Shown: in pieces, positions 6,984 to 15,670 of the stretch
How the letters are laid out: every line of letters begins with the position of its first letter
Position numbering within the stretch: the first letter of the stretch is position 1
Assembly: GCF_001567585.1 (NCBI RefSeq)
Contig: NZ_LRQV01000002.1
Coordinates: forward strand, 1 to 64,000
Direction: 5' to 3'
Length of the DNA stretch: 64,000 nucleotides
Origin: Micromonospora rosaria
GTDB lineage: Bacteria > Actinomycetota > Actinomycetes > Mycobacteriales > Micromonosporaceae
Program-made: the position numbers and the translations under genes
Notes under the pieces: generated by a model
Database searches by the model: none
Seen by the model: the letters and a program-made list of their open reading frames with translations, nothing else
What the model was told of the DNA's origin: nothing

Positions 6984-9032
6984 ATGCGCTGGGAGAACCT
7001 CTCCGCTCCCCCGGACGAGGGGCTTCCCGACGGGTCGGCGCCGGCGACTCCACCCCTGCCGCTGGCGCTGCCCGGCGCGGTCGCGCGCACCTTCGACACC
7101 CCCGGCTTCGCCGGGATGACCTTCTACGAGGTGCGCGCGAAGTCGATCCTCAACCGGGTGCCCGGCACCTCCCGGGTGCCGTTCCAGTGGACGGTCAACC
7201 CGTACCGGGGGTGCAGCCACGCCTGCGTCTACTGCCTCTCCGGCGACACCCCGATCCTGATGGCCGACGGCCGGACGAAGCCGATCGAGGCGGTGCGGCC
7301 GGGCGACCGGATCTACGGCACCCGGCGGTGCGGCACCTACCGCCGGTACGTCGTCACCACCGTCCTCGACGCGTGGTCGACCGTGAAACCCGCCTACCGG
7401 GTGACCCTCGCCGACGGCACCAGCCTCGTCGCCGGGGGCGACCACCGGTTCCTCACCGAACGCGGCTGGAAGTACGTCGCCGCCGGCCCGCCCGGCAACG
7501 CCCGGCGGCCCCGGCTGACCACCAGCAACCGGCTGCTCGGTACCGGTCGCTTCACGGCCCCGCCGAAGCCGTCACCCGGCTACCGCCGGGGGTACCTCTG
7601 CGCGGTGCTGGGCGCGGCCGGCGTCGCCGACACTGGGGACGGCCGCGTCCGGCTGACCCTGGCCGACGACGAGGCCGCCGACCGCAGCGCACGTTTCCTC
7701 GCCGGGGAGGGCGTACGCGCCCGCCGCCCGGCCGGCGGTCCGACCGCACCGGGCCGGCCGGCGACGGCCACGGTCGTCGTCACCGGGCAGCCGGGCGGCG
7801 AGACGGTGACCGAGCTGGCCCGGTGGCCGGCGCAGCCGGCGGACGGCTGGTGGCTCGGCTTCCTGGCCGGCGCCTTCGACGCCCGGGGCAGTTGCCGCCA
7901 GGGGGTGCTGCGCATCGGTGCCCGCGACGACGCCACCGTCGAGCGGGTCACCGCCGGGCTGCGCCGGTTCGGCTTCACCTGGGTCCGGGAGGAGCCCCGC
8001 GCGCCGACGCGGCTCCGGCAGGTCCGGCTGACCGGCGGGTTGCCCGCCCGGCTCCGGTTCTTCCACCTCACCGATCCCGCCGCCACCCGCCCGCGGTCGA
8101 TCGAGGGGGCCGCGCTGAAGTGCGCGGGCGATCTCCGGGTGGTCCGGATCGAGCCGCTCGGCCTGGCGCTGCCGCTGTGGGACCTCACCACCGGCACCGG
8201 CGACTTCATCGCCGACGGCGTGGTGAGCCACAACTGCTTCGCCCGCAACAGTCACACCTACCTCGACCTCGACGCGGGCGCGGACTTCGACCGGAAGGTG
8301 GTCGTCAAGGTCAACGCGGGCGAGTTGCTCCGGCGGGAGCTGGCCGCGCCGAAGTGGCGGGGCGCGCCGGTCGCGATGGGCACCAACGTGGACTGCTACC
8401 AGCGGGTCGAGGGGCGGTACCGGTTGATGCCGCCGATCATCGAGGCGCTGCGGGACTTCGCCAACCCCTTCTCGATCCTGACCAAGGGGACGCTGATCCT
8501 GCGGGACCTGCCGCTGCTGCGCCAGGCCGCCGAGGTGACCCGGGTCGGCCTGGCGTACTCGGTGGGCTTCGTCGACGAGGCGCTGTGGCGGGCGGTCGAG
8601 CCGGGCACGCCGAGCCCACGCCGGCGGCTGGACGCCGTCCGGGCGCTGACCGACGCCGGCCTGCCGGTGGGGGTGCTGATGGCCCCGGTCCTGCCCGGGT
8701 TGACCGACGACGACGAGTCGATCGAGCGCACCGTCGCGGCGATCGCCGCCGCCGGGGCGACCAGCGTGACGCCGCTCGCCCTGCACCTGCGCCCCGGCGC
8801 CCGCGAGTGGTACGCGCACTGGCTGGCCCGGGAGTTCCCCCGGCTGGTGCCCCGGTACCGGCAGCTGTACCGGTCGGGGGCGTACGCGCCGCAGGCGTAC
8901 CAGCGGGAGGTGACCGCGCGGGTCCGGATCGCCGCCCGCCGGCACGGGCTGCACCGGGTCGCGGCCGGCGACGACCACCGGCCGCCCGAGCCGCCCGCCG
9001 GGGCGGCGCCCGAGCAACTCACCCTGCTCTGA
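6984..9032 (+). CDS. Rv2578c-family radical SAM protein with intein
   Basis: 682-codon precursor. The host protein (348 residues after splicing) is a radical SAM enzyme. The cluster motif is C77-S-H-A-C81-V-Y-(intein)-C418-F-A-R, a CxxxCxxC site whose third cysteine is the residue right after the intein. Later host segments such as GVLMAPVLPGLTDDD and TSVTPLALHLRPG fit the SPL-like Rv2578c family, whose substrate is unknown. The enzyme cannot bind its Fe-S cluster correctly until splicing occurs. The start is ATG 6984 with an ACTAGG box just upstream; the open frame to 6921 is not used. The gene after it starts 26 nt later. Confidence 0.92.
   Translation: MRWENLSAPPDEGLPDGSAPATPPLPLALPGAVARTFDTPGFAGMTFYEVRAKSILNRVPGTSRVPFQWTVNPYRGCSHACVYCLSGDTPILMADGRTKPIEAVRPGDRIYGTRRCGTYRRYVVTTVLDAWSTVKPAYRVTLADGTSLVAGGDHRFLTERGWKYVAAGPPGNARRPRLTTSNRLLGTGRFTAPPKPSPGYRRGYLCAVLGAAGVADTGDGRVRLTLADDEAADRSARFLAGEGVRARRPAGGPTAPGRPATATVVVTGQPGGETVTELARWPAQPADGWWLGFLAGAFDARGSCRQGVLRIGARDDATVERVTAGLRRFGFTWVREEPRAPTRLRQVRLTGGLPARLRFFHLTDPAATRPRSIEGAALKCAGDLRVVRIEPLGLALPLWDLTTGTGDFIADGVVSHNCFARNSHTYLDLDAGADFDRKVVVKVNAGELLRRELAAPKWRGAPVAMGTNVDCYQRVEGRYRLMPPIIEALRDFANPFSILTKGTLILRDLPLLRQAAEVTRVGLAYSVGFVDEALWRAVEPGTPSPRRRLDAVRALTDAGLPVGVLMAPVLPGLTDDDESIERTVAAIAAAGATSVTPLALHLRPGAREWYAHWLAREFPRLVPRYRQLYRSGAYAPQAYQREVTARVRIAARRHGLHRVAAGDDHRPPEPPAGAAPEQLTLL
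7233..8234 (+). mobile_element. intein with degenerate LAGLIDADG endonuclease
   Basis: 334 codons, residues 84-417 of the precursor. The N-terminal block is C1-LSGDTPILMADGRTKPIE. Block B resembles VAGGDHRFLTERGWKYV. The C-terminal blocks are DLTTGTGDFIADGVVSHN with the final His-Asn, followed by Cys +1. Between them are two endonuclease-like motifs, a decayed YLCAVLGAAGVADTGDGR and a better WWLGFLAGAFDARGS. Splicing residues look intact. The first endonuclease motif looks eroded, so homing may be lost. Confidence 0.9.
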
Positions 9033-9046
9033 GCGGCCCGGGAGGC

Positions 9047-9052
9047 TAGAGT
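9047..9052 (+). promoter_or_regulatory. TAGAGT -10 box, leaderless start
   Basis: Six nt separate the box from GTG 9059, so transcription would begin at or next to the start codon. Confidence 0.45.
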
Positions 9053-9058
9053 CGCGGG

Positions 9059-9466
9059 GTGCGTACCGCTCGACAGATCCTCGCCGACGCCGCCGTGATC
9101 GCCGTGGTGGGCGCCTCCCGTGACCCGGCCAAGGCCGCGCACCGGGTGCCCGCGCAGATGCAGCGGTACGGCTGGCGGATCATCCCGGTGAACCCGACCG
9201 TCGACGAGCTCTTCGGCGAGCGGGCGTACCCGACGCTGGCCGACATCCCGCACCCGGTCGACCTGGTCGACGTGTTCCGGCCGGCGGCCGACGCGGTCGA
9301 GGTGGTCCGCCAGGCGGTGGCGATCGGCGCGCCGGCGGTGTGGTTGCAGCTCGGGATCGTCTCGGCGGAGGCCCGCCGGATCGCCGAGGAGGCCGGCGTC
9401 GACTACGTCGAGGACCGCTGCCTGATCGTGGAACGCGCCGCCGCCAACCTGACCCGGCTGCCCTGA
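9059..9466 (+). CDS. CoA-binding domain protein
   Basis: 135-residue Rossmann-like CoA-binding domain (YccU/PA4667 type). The N-terminal glycine-rich loop is AVVGASRDPAKAAHRVP. Strands VNPTVDELFGERAYPTLAD and VDLVDVFRP follow, then GAPAVWLQLGIVSAEARRIA with the conserved Cys/Asp tail EDRCLIVE. These small proteins bind CoA and are thought to regulate or sense acyl-CoA; no catalytic site is known. It is the same size as stand-alone family members. The promoter appears to lie in the 26 nt after the radical SAM gene. Confidence 0.9.
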   Translation: MRTARQILADAAVIAVVGASRDPAKAAHRVPAQMQRYGWRIIPVNPTVDELFGERAYPTLADIPHPVDLVDVFRPAADAVEVVRQAVAIGAPAVWLQLGIVSAEARRIAEEAGVDYVEDRCLIVERAAANLTRLP

Positions 9467-9477
9467 CGCCCGGAAGG

Positions 9478-9530
9478 TCGAGAAGGGGCCCCTGCCACCA
9501 CCGGATGCGTTGACCGGGGCCTTTCCTCAC
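9478..9530. repeat. GGGGCCCC/GTTAAC interspersed repeat, copy 1
   Basis: AAGGGGCCCCTGCC, then CCGGATGCGTTGACC and GGGGCCTTTCCTC. It aligns base for base over most of its length with the element at 16102-16155, but with GTTGACC in place of GTTAACA. It sits just past the CoA-binding gene. Confidence 0.55.
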
Positions 9531-9641
9531 CGGTCACCCCGCCGGTCGGCGCAACCGCCCTGACAAGCTCCACCGCGCCCGGTAGCGTCCGGCAGGGGGA
9601 GGGCCCGTCGCCACAGGTCGTACGCCGCAAGGGGTGAACCG

Positions 9642-10163
9642 ATGAGCCAACCACCGCCGCCCGACCGGCCCGGCCAGGAACCGGCCGGCGCGGAGCAGCC
9701 GCCGTCGCCGTACGAGCCACCCCTCCCGCCCGGCCTCGGGCCGCCACCGGCCGATCCGGGCCCCCGGTGGGAGCCGGCCCCCGGCTGGGCCGGGTCGGGG
9801 TCGTACCCGGGTCCGGGGCCGCACGCGACCGAGCCGGGCGGGCACTACGGCCACCAGCCGTCGTACGCCCCCCAGGTGCCGTACGGGCAGTACGGGCCGC
9901 CACCGGAGCCGCCCCGGCACGGGACGAACGTGGCGGCGATCCTGGCGCTGGTCTTCGCCTTCGTCTTCGCCCCCGCCGGGATCGTCCTCGGGCACGTCGC
10001 CAGGCGGCAGATCCGGCGCACCGGCGAGGCGGGCGACCAGCTCGCCACCTGGGGACTGATCCTCGGTTACGTCTTCACCGCGCTGTACGTGCTCGCCTGT
10101 CTCGGCTGGATCGCCCTGGTCGTCTGGGCCGGCACCGACAGCGGCACCGGCTCGTACCGCTGA
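9642..10163 (+). CDS. DUF4190-type membrane protein (proline-rich)
   Basis: 173 residues. The first ~90 are Pro/Gly/Tyr-rich and disordered (PYGQYGPPPEPPRHGTN). A DUF4190-like pair of membrane helices follows (NVAAILALVFAFVFAPAGIV, then GLILGYVFTALYVLACLGWI) joined by the conserved loop GHVARRQIRRTGEAGDQLA. Function unknown. It is a paralogue of the gene at 11220, which has the same loop. The two flank a divergent SDR gene. Confidence 0.85.
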   Translation: MSQPPPPDRPGQEPAGAEQPPSPYEPPLPPGLGPPPADPGPRWEPAPGWAGSGSYPGPGPHATEPGGHYGHQPSYAPQVPYGQYGPPPEPPRHGTNVAAILALVFAFVFAPAGIVLGHVARRQIRRTGEAGDQLATWGLILGYVFTALYVLACLGWIALVVWAGTDSGTGSYR

Positions 10164-10196
10164 GCCGGCCCGTTCCGCCGCGAGCCGGCGGACGGG

Positions 10197-10952
10197 TCAG
10201 CGGAACTCGGACTCCCGGACGCTGTTGCCGCCGTCGACCACCAGCATCTGCCCGGTGATGTACGAGGCGGCCGGCGAGCAGAGGAAGGTGATCGCGGCGG
10301 CCACCTCGTCGGGCGTGCCGGGGCGGCCGACCGGGGTACCGAGCCCCTGCTTGATCTCGGCCATCGTGGAGGCGGCGGTGTGGATCGTCCCCGGGGCGAC
10401 CGCGTTGACGGTCACCCCGTCGGCGATCATCTCCATCGCCAGCGCCCGGGTCAGCCCGACCACCCCCGCCTTCGCCGCCGCGTATGCCGCCTCGGTGGGC
10501 AGCGCGTTGACCGGGCCGGCGGTGGCGGCCAGGTTCACGATCCGCCCCCAGCCCCGCTCGGCCATCCCGCCGATGAAGGCCCGGCTGCACAGGAACGCGG
10601 TGGTCAGGTTCCGGTCGATCTCGCCCCGCCACTCGTCGTAGCTGAGCTGGGCCACCGGGCGGAGCACCTCCGGGCTGGCCCGGCTGGCCAGGCCGGCGTT
10701 GTTGACCAGCACCTCGACGTCGCCGAGCTGCTCGGTGACCGCGTCGGCGAGGGCACCGACCTCCGACTCGTCGGTCAGGTCGGCGACGAAACCGGTCACC
10801 CCCAGTTCGCCGGCCCGCTCGTGGATCCGCCGGGTGGTGGAGACGATCGCCACCCGGGCACCGAGGTCGGCGAGGCGACGCGCGGTCGCGTACCCGATCC
10901 CGTCCGCGCTGCCCGCCCCCGTGACCAGGGCGACCTTCCCGTCGAGCCGCAT
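10197..10952 (-). CDS. SDR family oxidoreductase
   Basis: NAD(P)-dependent short-chain dehydrogenase, 251 residues from ATG 10952. The cofactor loop is [19 protein letters not shown], the NNAG motif is LVNNAG, and catalytic Tyr-x3-Lys lies in [17 protein letters not shown]. The usual serine two to three turns earlier is replaced within [15 protein letters not shown], so the active-site Ser is unclear. The tail [18 protein letters not shown] is standard. An ATG at 11102 with AGGA upstream would add 50 Arg/Gly-rich residues; I prefer the shorter form because the added part is unlike the family. Confidence 0.85.
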   Translation of the reverse strand: MRLDGKVALVTGAGSADGIGYATARRLADLGARVAIVSTTRRIHERAGELGVTGFVADLTDESEVGALADAVTEQLGDVEVLVNNAGLASRASPEVLRPVAQLSYDEWRGEIDRNLTTAFLCSRAFIGGMAERGWGRIVNLAATAGPVNALPTEAAYAAAKAGVVGLTRALAMEMIADGVTVNAVAPGTIHTAASTMAEIKQGLGTPVGRPGTPDEVAAAITFLCSPAASYITGQMLVVDGGNSVRESEFR

Positions 10953-11219
10953 GGTCACCGGGTCGGGCAGCGGCACCGGCTCGTCGTGTCCCGGCCCGCC
11001 CGCCGGGCCCGTGGCCCGGGTGCGCCGGGCGAAGCCGGGGCGGCTCGCGTCCCGCCTCGGTCGGCTGCCGGAACGCTCCCCGGCCCGCGCGTCAATCGCC
11101 ATGACCGCGATCCTGCCCGGTCGGGACGGCGTGGGCAACGCGGCACCCGGTGGCGCGGTGATCGGGGTTTGCCTGTGGCTGGCTACCCTGACGGCGCAGC
11201 CGCACGTGACGGAGAGAAC

Positions 11220-11735
11220 ATGACGAACCCCTCGCCTCCCGACAACTGGCCGGACCCGACCTGGTCGGCCTCACCCCAGCAGCCACAGTCGACACCCCCG
11301 GCCGATCCCCTGTACCACGCCTCCGGCCAGCCCTTCGCCGCCGAGCCGGTGAGCAAGGACCCGTACGCGCCGGCCGACCCGTACCTGGGCGGGGCGGGGT
11401 ACTCCGCCGGCGGGTACCCGGCGGCCGGTCCGGCCCCGTACGCCGCGCCCGGCTACGGCTACGGCCCGCCCGCCCCCCGCACGAACAACATGGCGGTGGC
11501 CGCCCTGATCCTCTCCCTGGTCGGCTTCGCCTCCTGCGTCACCGCGCCGATCGGCGCGATCCTCGGGCACGTCGCGCTGAAGCAGATCCGGCAGACCGGC
11601 GAGGGCGGCGAGGGGACGGCGAAGGCCGCCATCATCGTCGGCTGGATCCTCACCGCGCTGATCGTGCTGGGTGTGCTCTTCTACGCCGCCGCGATCATCT
11701 TCGCGATCGCCTCGTCCACCAGCACCTCTCCCTGA
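11220..11735 (+). CDS. DUF4190-type membrane protein (proline-rich)
   Basis: 171 residues, ATG preceded by GGAGAGAAC. A disordered N-terminal half rich in Pro, Ala, Tyr and Gly leads to two membrane helices ([21 protein letters not shown] and [20 protein letters not shown]). The loop [20 protein letters not shown] is nearly the same as in the paralogue at 9642. A TACCCT hexamer about 30 nt before the ATG could be the -10. No enzymatic motif is seen. Confidence 0.85.
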   Translation: MTNPSPPDNWPDPTWSASPQQPQSTPPADPLYHASGQPFAAEPVSKDPYAPADPYLGGAGYSAGGYPAAGPAPYAAPGYGYGPPAPRTNNMAVAALILSLVGFASCVTAPIGAILGHVALKQIRQTGEGGEGTAKAAIIVGWILTALIVLGVLFYAAAIIFAIASSTSTSP

Positions 11736-11936
11736 CCGTCCCGCGGCGCCGTCGGACGGCCGGGGGCGTGGCGTCCCCGGCGGGTCGCCGGTCGGCACCC
11801 CGCCGGGCCGCACCGGGCCGCGTCACTGCGGCGGGGTGAACGACAAGGTACGCGTCATGGGCCGGGTACGTCGGCTCGACGCCCTCGGACCCGCTCTCGG
11901 CACTTCACGACCGCAAGGGTCGTGGTGCCGTCACGG

Positions 11937-11942
11937 TAGCCT
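11937..11942 (+). promoter_or_regulatory. TAGCCT -10 box, leaderless start
   Basis: Six nt before ATG 11949, with no Shine-Dalgarno between them. Confidence 0.45.
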
Positions 11943-11948
11943 CACGCC

Positions 11949-12800
11949 ATGACCGGGGTGGACGGACCTGTGGAAGATCTCACTGGGCGGCGGCAGCGGC
12001 TCGTGGTGGTGACCGGGGCCAGTTCCGGCATCGGGCTCGCCGCCGCCGTGGCCCTGGCCCGTCGGGGCGACCGGGTGGCGCTGGTCGGGCGGGACCCGGC
12101 CCGGCTGCGGGCCGCCGGGGAACAGGTCCGGGAGGCGGCCGGCGAGCAGCCGGAACTGTTCCGCGCCGACTTCGCCGTCCTCGACGACGTCCGTGGGCTC
12201 GCCGAGCGGCTGCGCGCCGCGTACGACCGGATCGACGTGCTGGCCAACAACGCCGGGGCGATCGTGCTGCGCCCCGTCCGCACCGTCGACGGGTTCGAGC
12301 TGACCATGCAGGCCAACCACCTCGCCCCGTTCCTGCTCAGCAACCTGCTGGCCGACCGGGTCGGGCGGATGGTGGTGACCGCCTCCGGCGCGCACCGCAG
12401 CGGCGTCCTGGACCCGGACGACCTCAACGCCGCCCTGCGCCGGTACCGGCCGATGCGCGCGTACGGCACCAGCAAGCAGGCGAACATCCTCTTCACCGCC
12501 GAGGCGGCCCGGCGCTGGCCGGACGTGCCGGCGTACTCCTTCCACCCCGGCGTGGTACGGACCCGGTTCGGGTCGGACAGCCCGCTGGTCGCCCTCGGCA
12601 TGCGGGTGCTGCCCTTCCGCACCCCCGAGCGGGGCGCGGAGACGCTGCTCTGGCTGGCCTGCCAGGACCCGGCCCGGCTGACCAACGGCGGGTACCACTA
12701 CAACCGGCGGCGGCACCGGGCCTTCCGCAAGGCGACCGACCCGGACCTGGCCGCGCGGCTCTGGACGGCCAGCGCCCGAGCGGTGGGACTCCCCGGCTGA
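11949..12800 (+). CDS. SDR family NAD(P)-dependent oxidoreductase
   Basis: 283 residues of the retinol-dehydrogenase/WWOX-like SDR type. TGASSGIGLAAAVALARRG binds cofactor, VLANNAGAIVLRP is the NNAG motif, and the active site is VTASGAHRSG with Y-G-T-S-K in MRAYGTSKQANILF. The C-terminal half (YSFHPGVVRTRFG) is typical of the family. The long C-terminus RRRHRAFRKATDPDLAARLW is characteristic of actinobacterial members. Substrate unknown. The message looks leaderless. Confidence 0.9.
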   Translation: MTGVDGPVEDLTGRRQRLVVVTGASSGIGLAAAVALARRGDRVALVGRDPARLRAAGEQVREAAGEQPELFRADFAVLDDVRGLAERLRAAYDRIDVLANNAGAIVLRPVRTVDGFELTMQANHLAPFLLSNLLADRVGRMVVTASGAHRSGVLDPDDLNAALRRYRPMRAYGTSKQANILFTAEAARRWPDVPAYSFHPGVVRTRFGSDSPLVALGMRVLPFRTPERGAETLLWLACQDPARLTNGGYHYNRRRHRAFRKATDPDLAARLWTASARAVGLPG

Positions 12801-12819
12801 GCGCCCGGACCGCCATGGC

Positions 12820-12935
12820 GGTGCTGGGCCCCGGTTTGCCGGCGGGGCGGTGTCGGCCCGGGTCGGCCGGCGGGGCGGTGCTGCCGAACCGGCACGGCGG
12901 TGCTGGCCCGAAACCGGCGGTGCTGGCCCGGGACC
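12820..12935. repeat. short imperfect GC-rich repeats
   Basis: Several copies of GGCGGTGCTGGCCCG and GGCCGGCGGGGCGGT in tandem between the SDR and the VOC gene. The genes converge here, so this is likely non-coding slippage sequence. Confidence 0.45.
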
Positions 12936-12957
12936 GGCGGGGCGGCATCCACGCCGG

Positions 12958-13380
12958 TCAGGCCACGCAGAACTCGTTGCCCTCGGGGTCGGCGAGGGTG
13001 GCCCAGGACTGCGGCCCCTGCTGCCCCCGGTGCAGGAAGGTCGCCCCGCGTTCGGTCAGCCGCGCCACCTCGGCCTCGACCCGGTCGGCTCCCACCCGGA
13101 CGTCCAGGTGGACCCGGTTCTTCACCGTCTTGGCCTCGGGAACCTGCTGGAAGAGCACCCGCTGGCCGGACTCCGGGTGCACGATCGCGGCGCCGGACCG
13201 CCAGACCAGCACCCCACGGTGCACGGTGGTGTCCTCCTCGCCGGCCCAGCCCTGCTCGATCATCCGGCGGATGAACGCCTCGTCGGAGGGCTCCACCTCC
13301 CAGCCGAGCGTCTCCGCCCACCAGTCGGCGAGGGGGTGCGGATCGGCCGCGTCGATGGTGACCTGGAAGTCGTACGCCAT
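12958..13380 (-). CDS. VOC family protein (glyoxalase/bleomycin-resistance fold)
   Basis: 140 residues starting MAYDFQVTIDAADPHPLADW. Two beta-alpha-beta-beta-beta modules are visible. The second runs from NRVHLDVRVGADRVEAEVAR to the usual end TLADPEGNEFCVA. The metal ligand pattern is His in VHLDV and Glu in PEGNEF, with the first-module ligand uncertain. It is likely a small-molecule binding or dioxygenase-like protein; substrate unknown. A truncated relative of this C-terminus recurs at 47968-48036. Confidence 0.88.
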   Translation of the reverse strand: MAYDFQVTIDAADPHPLADWWAETLGWEVEPSDEAFIRRMIEQGWAGEEDTTVHRGVLVWRSGAAIVHPESGQRVLFQQVPEAKTVKNRVHLDVRVGADRVEAEVARLTERGATFLHRGQQGPQSWATLADPEGNEFCVA

Positions 13381-13479
13381 GGACGTACCGTAACCGGACC
13401 GACCGACAGATTCGCGCCGCCGGACCGCTCGCGGCCCGTCGGCAGGCCGGCGGCAGGCCGTTGGCGGGGCGGCGGCGGG

Positions 13480-14445
13480 TCAGTCGCGGAGCGGGGCGGG
13501 ATCCGCCGGGACCGCCACCGGCGGGACCCGGCGGCCGGCGCGGGCGCTACCGACGACCACCACGACGACGCCGGCCAGCAGCAGGGCCAGCCCCGGCAGG
13601 GCCAACGGCCGGGGCAGTTGCCCCAACCACACCCAGGCGATCAGGGCGGCGCCCGGAACCTCCAGCAGGATCAGCACGCTGACCGTGGTGGCCGAGACCC
13701 GGCGCAGCGCGTAGTTGAACATCGAGTGACCGAGCAGTTGGGCGCCGGCCACCAGACCGAGGATGGCGGCCCAGGCGGCAGGGTCGTACCCGGCCAGCGG
13801 CAGCCCGCCGACCAGGCAGACCACCAGCAGGATCAGGGCGCAGACGCCGTAGCAGATGGTGGTGTAGGTGGTGGTGCTGATGCTGACCCGGGCGCGTTCA
13901 CCGAGGGCGGTGTAGATCGCCGCGAAGAGGCCGCCGGCCACCGCGAGCAGGTCCCCGGCGAAGGCCCGCGCGGAGACGCCGAAGTCGGCGCCGGAGGCGA
14001 GGACCGCGCCGGCCACGGCCAGGCCGATGCCCGCCCAGACCAGGCCCGGCAGCCGGCGGCCCTGGACCCGCGCGATCACGCCCTGCCACACCGGCTGGGT
14101 GGCGACCAGGGCGGTGGCCACCGCCACCGAGGTGAACTGCACGCTCGGCATCCAGGTGGCGAAGTGGGCGGCGAGCGCCACCCCGGAGAGCACGCAGAAC
14201 AACCCCTCCCGCCGGCCCGGCCCGCGCACCAGGGCACGGAACTCGCGCCGCCGCAGGACCAGGGAGTACGGCCCGAGGACGGCCAGCGACAGCAGGTTCC
14301 GCCAGAACGCGACCGCCAGCGCCGGGACGGCGGCGAACACGACCAGCGGCCCCGAGGAGGAGACCGCGATGACGGCGAGGGCGAGCGCCCCCGTGGTCAT
14401 CGGGTCGAGGGGCGGGCGGGATTGCGCGGATGGCACGGAGTGCAA
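13480..14445 (-). CDS. EamA/DMT family transporter
   Basis: 321-residue drug/metabolite transporter with ten predicted membrane helices in two EamA repeats. The first repeat starts GALALAVIAVSSSGPLVVFA and contains FWRNLLSLAVLGPYSLVL; the second starts AFAGDLLAVAGGLFAAIYT. Family marks LEVPGAALIAWVWLGQ and LAGVVVVVVGS close the second repeat. It probably exports a metabolite or amino acid; substrate unknown. It is transcribed away from the HAD gene, and the 85-nt gap between them holds both promoters. Confidence 0.88.
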   Translation of the reverse strand: MHSVPSAQSRPPLDPMTTGALALAVIAVSSSGPLVVFAAVPALAVAFWRNLLSLAVLGPYSLVLRRREFRALVRGPGRREGLFCVLSGVALAAHFATWMPSVQFTSVAVATALVATQPVWQGVIARVQGRRLPGLVWAGIGLAVAGAVLASGADFGVSARAFAGDLLAVAGGLFAAIYTALGERARVSISTTTYTTICYGVCALILLVVCLVGGLPLAGYDPAAWAAILGLVAGAQLLGHSMFNYALRRVSATTVSVLILLEVPGAALIAWVWLGQLPRPLALPGLALLLAGVVVVVVGSARAGRRVPPVAVPADPAPLRD

Positions 14446-14530
14446 TCCTCACACGACACGGAGGGCGACCGCTCGGTTACGATCTTTCCCGTCCGGCGAC
14501 CCTCCCCCTCGACGCCCGGAGCCCTTTCGC

Positions 14531-15670
14531 ATGCCCAGATTCCAGGCGGTGCTGTTCGACTTCTTCGGCACCCTCACCCATCCCGTCCAGCGCGGTCCCG
14601 CGCACCGCTGCACCGCCGAACTGCTCGGCTGCTCCACCGACCGGCTGGTCGAGGTGCTGGACCGCACCTTCTACGAACGCGCCAGCGGGCGGTTGGGCGG
14701 CGCGGAGGCCACCCTGCGCTGGGTCTGCGCCCAGGCCGGCGTCCACCCGTCCGACGGGGCGCTGCGCGCGGCCATGGTGACCCGGCACTGGGCGGTACGG
14801 GCCGACACCCGGCTCCGGGCCGACGCGGTGTCCACCCTGGCCGCGTTGCGCGGTCGGGGCATCCGTACCGGACTGATCAGCGACTGCACCCACGAGCTGC
14901 CCGCCTTCCTGCCCCACCTGGCGGTCGCGCCGTTGCTGGACGTCCGGGTGCTCTCGGTGCAGTTCGGGCGCTGCAAACCCGATCCGGCGCTCTACCTGGC
15001 CGCCTGCCGGCGACTCGGGCTGCCCCCCGAGCGCTGCCTGTACGTCGGGGACGGCGGCAGCCAGGAACTGACCGGGGCGCAACGGGCCGGGCTGACCGCG
15101 TTCCGGCTGGCCTCGCCCGACCTGGCCGGGCACCTGGTGTTCAACCCCGAGCACGCCTGGCCCGGCCCGGTCCTGCGATCGTTGGCCGAGGTCGTCGACC
15201 TCGTCACCCCCGCGCCGCGCGGTCCGGCCCGGCACCCGCCCGACCGGCCGACCGCCCTCGCAGCCCGCCACACCCCCGGCAGCCCGACCTCCGCGCTGGC
15301 CGTCCCGGCCTTCACGCCGGCCGGGACGGCCTTCACGCCGGCCGGTGCGTCCGCCGTACCCGGCGGGACGGCCTCCGCGCCAGGCGGGACGGCCCCCGTG
15401 CCCGGCGGGACGGCCCTCACGCCGGCCGGTGCGGCCTTCACGCCGGGCGGGACGGGCTCCGCACCAGGCGGGACGGCCGTTGTGCCGGACGGGGCGGGCG
15501 TTGACCTGGGCGGTGTGGGCGGCGGCCGGGGCGGTGCCGTTTCAGCGACGCCGGACCCGGTGCAGCCGGAACGGCCGGCGGGTCGCCCGGACCGGCGGGG
15601 CGTCCCGTGGCGGTTCGGCCAGGGAGCCGTCCGGCAGCGCGTCCCCGGCGACCGGCTCCCCCTCCGGTGA
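14531..15670 (+). CDS. HAD hydrolase with heptad-repeat C-terminal tail
   Basis: 379 residues from ATG 14531. Residues 1-225 are a complete HAD phosphatase: motif I FDFFGTLTH, motif II LISDCTH, motif III lysine in GRCKPDPALY, motif IV YVGDGGSQEL. Motif I reads DFFGT, so the second Asp of the usual DxD is replaced by Phe-Gly. The domain is followed by nine tandem 7-residue units (residues 261-323) of the form xxPxGxA, then an Arg-rich end. The tail is encoded opposite the gene at 15542-16057, overlapping it by 129 nt. The reading frame may have been extended by loss of the original stop. Confidence 0.8.
   Translation: MPRFQAVLFDFFGTLTHPVQRGPAHRCTAELLGCSTDRLVEVLDRTFYERASGRLGGAEATLRWVCAQAGVHPSDGALRAAMVTRHWAVRADTRLRADAVSTLAALRGRGIRTGLISDCTHELPAFLPHLAVAPLLDVRVLSVQFGRCKPDPALYLAACRRLGLPPERCLYVGDGGSQELTGAQRAGLTAFRLASPDLAGHLVFNPEHAWPGPVLRSLAEVVDLVTPAPRGPARHPPDRPTALAARHTPGSPTSALAVPAFTPAGTAFTPAGASAVPGGTASAPGGTAPVPGGTALTPAGAAFTPGGTGSAPGGTAVVPDGAGVDLGGVGGGRGGAVSATPDPVQPERPAGRPDRRGVPWRFGQGAVRQRVPGDRLPLR
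15311..15499 (+). repeat. nine tandem 21-bp repeats inside the HAD gene
   Basis: Nine uninterrupted units in frame, encoding FTPAGTA, FTPAGAS, AVPGGTA, SAPGGTA, PVPGGTA, LTPAGAA, FTPGGTG, SAPGGTA and VVPDGAG. The core GGCGGGACGGCC is the most conserved. Unit length is a multiple of three, so copy-number change keeps the frame. Confidence 0.85.

Noticed and set aside
10953..11102. 50-residue N-terminal extension of the SDR at 10197
   Set aside because: Arg/Gly-rich and unlike the family; kept only as an alternative because AGGA precedes ATG 11102.
12850..15504. 884-codon plus-strand frame
   Set aside because: It is antisense to the VOC and EamA genes and out of frame with the HAD gene; composition is Arg/Gly/Pro only, with no domain.
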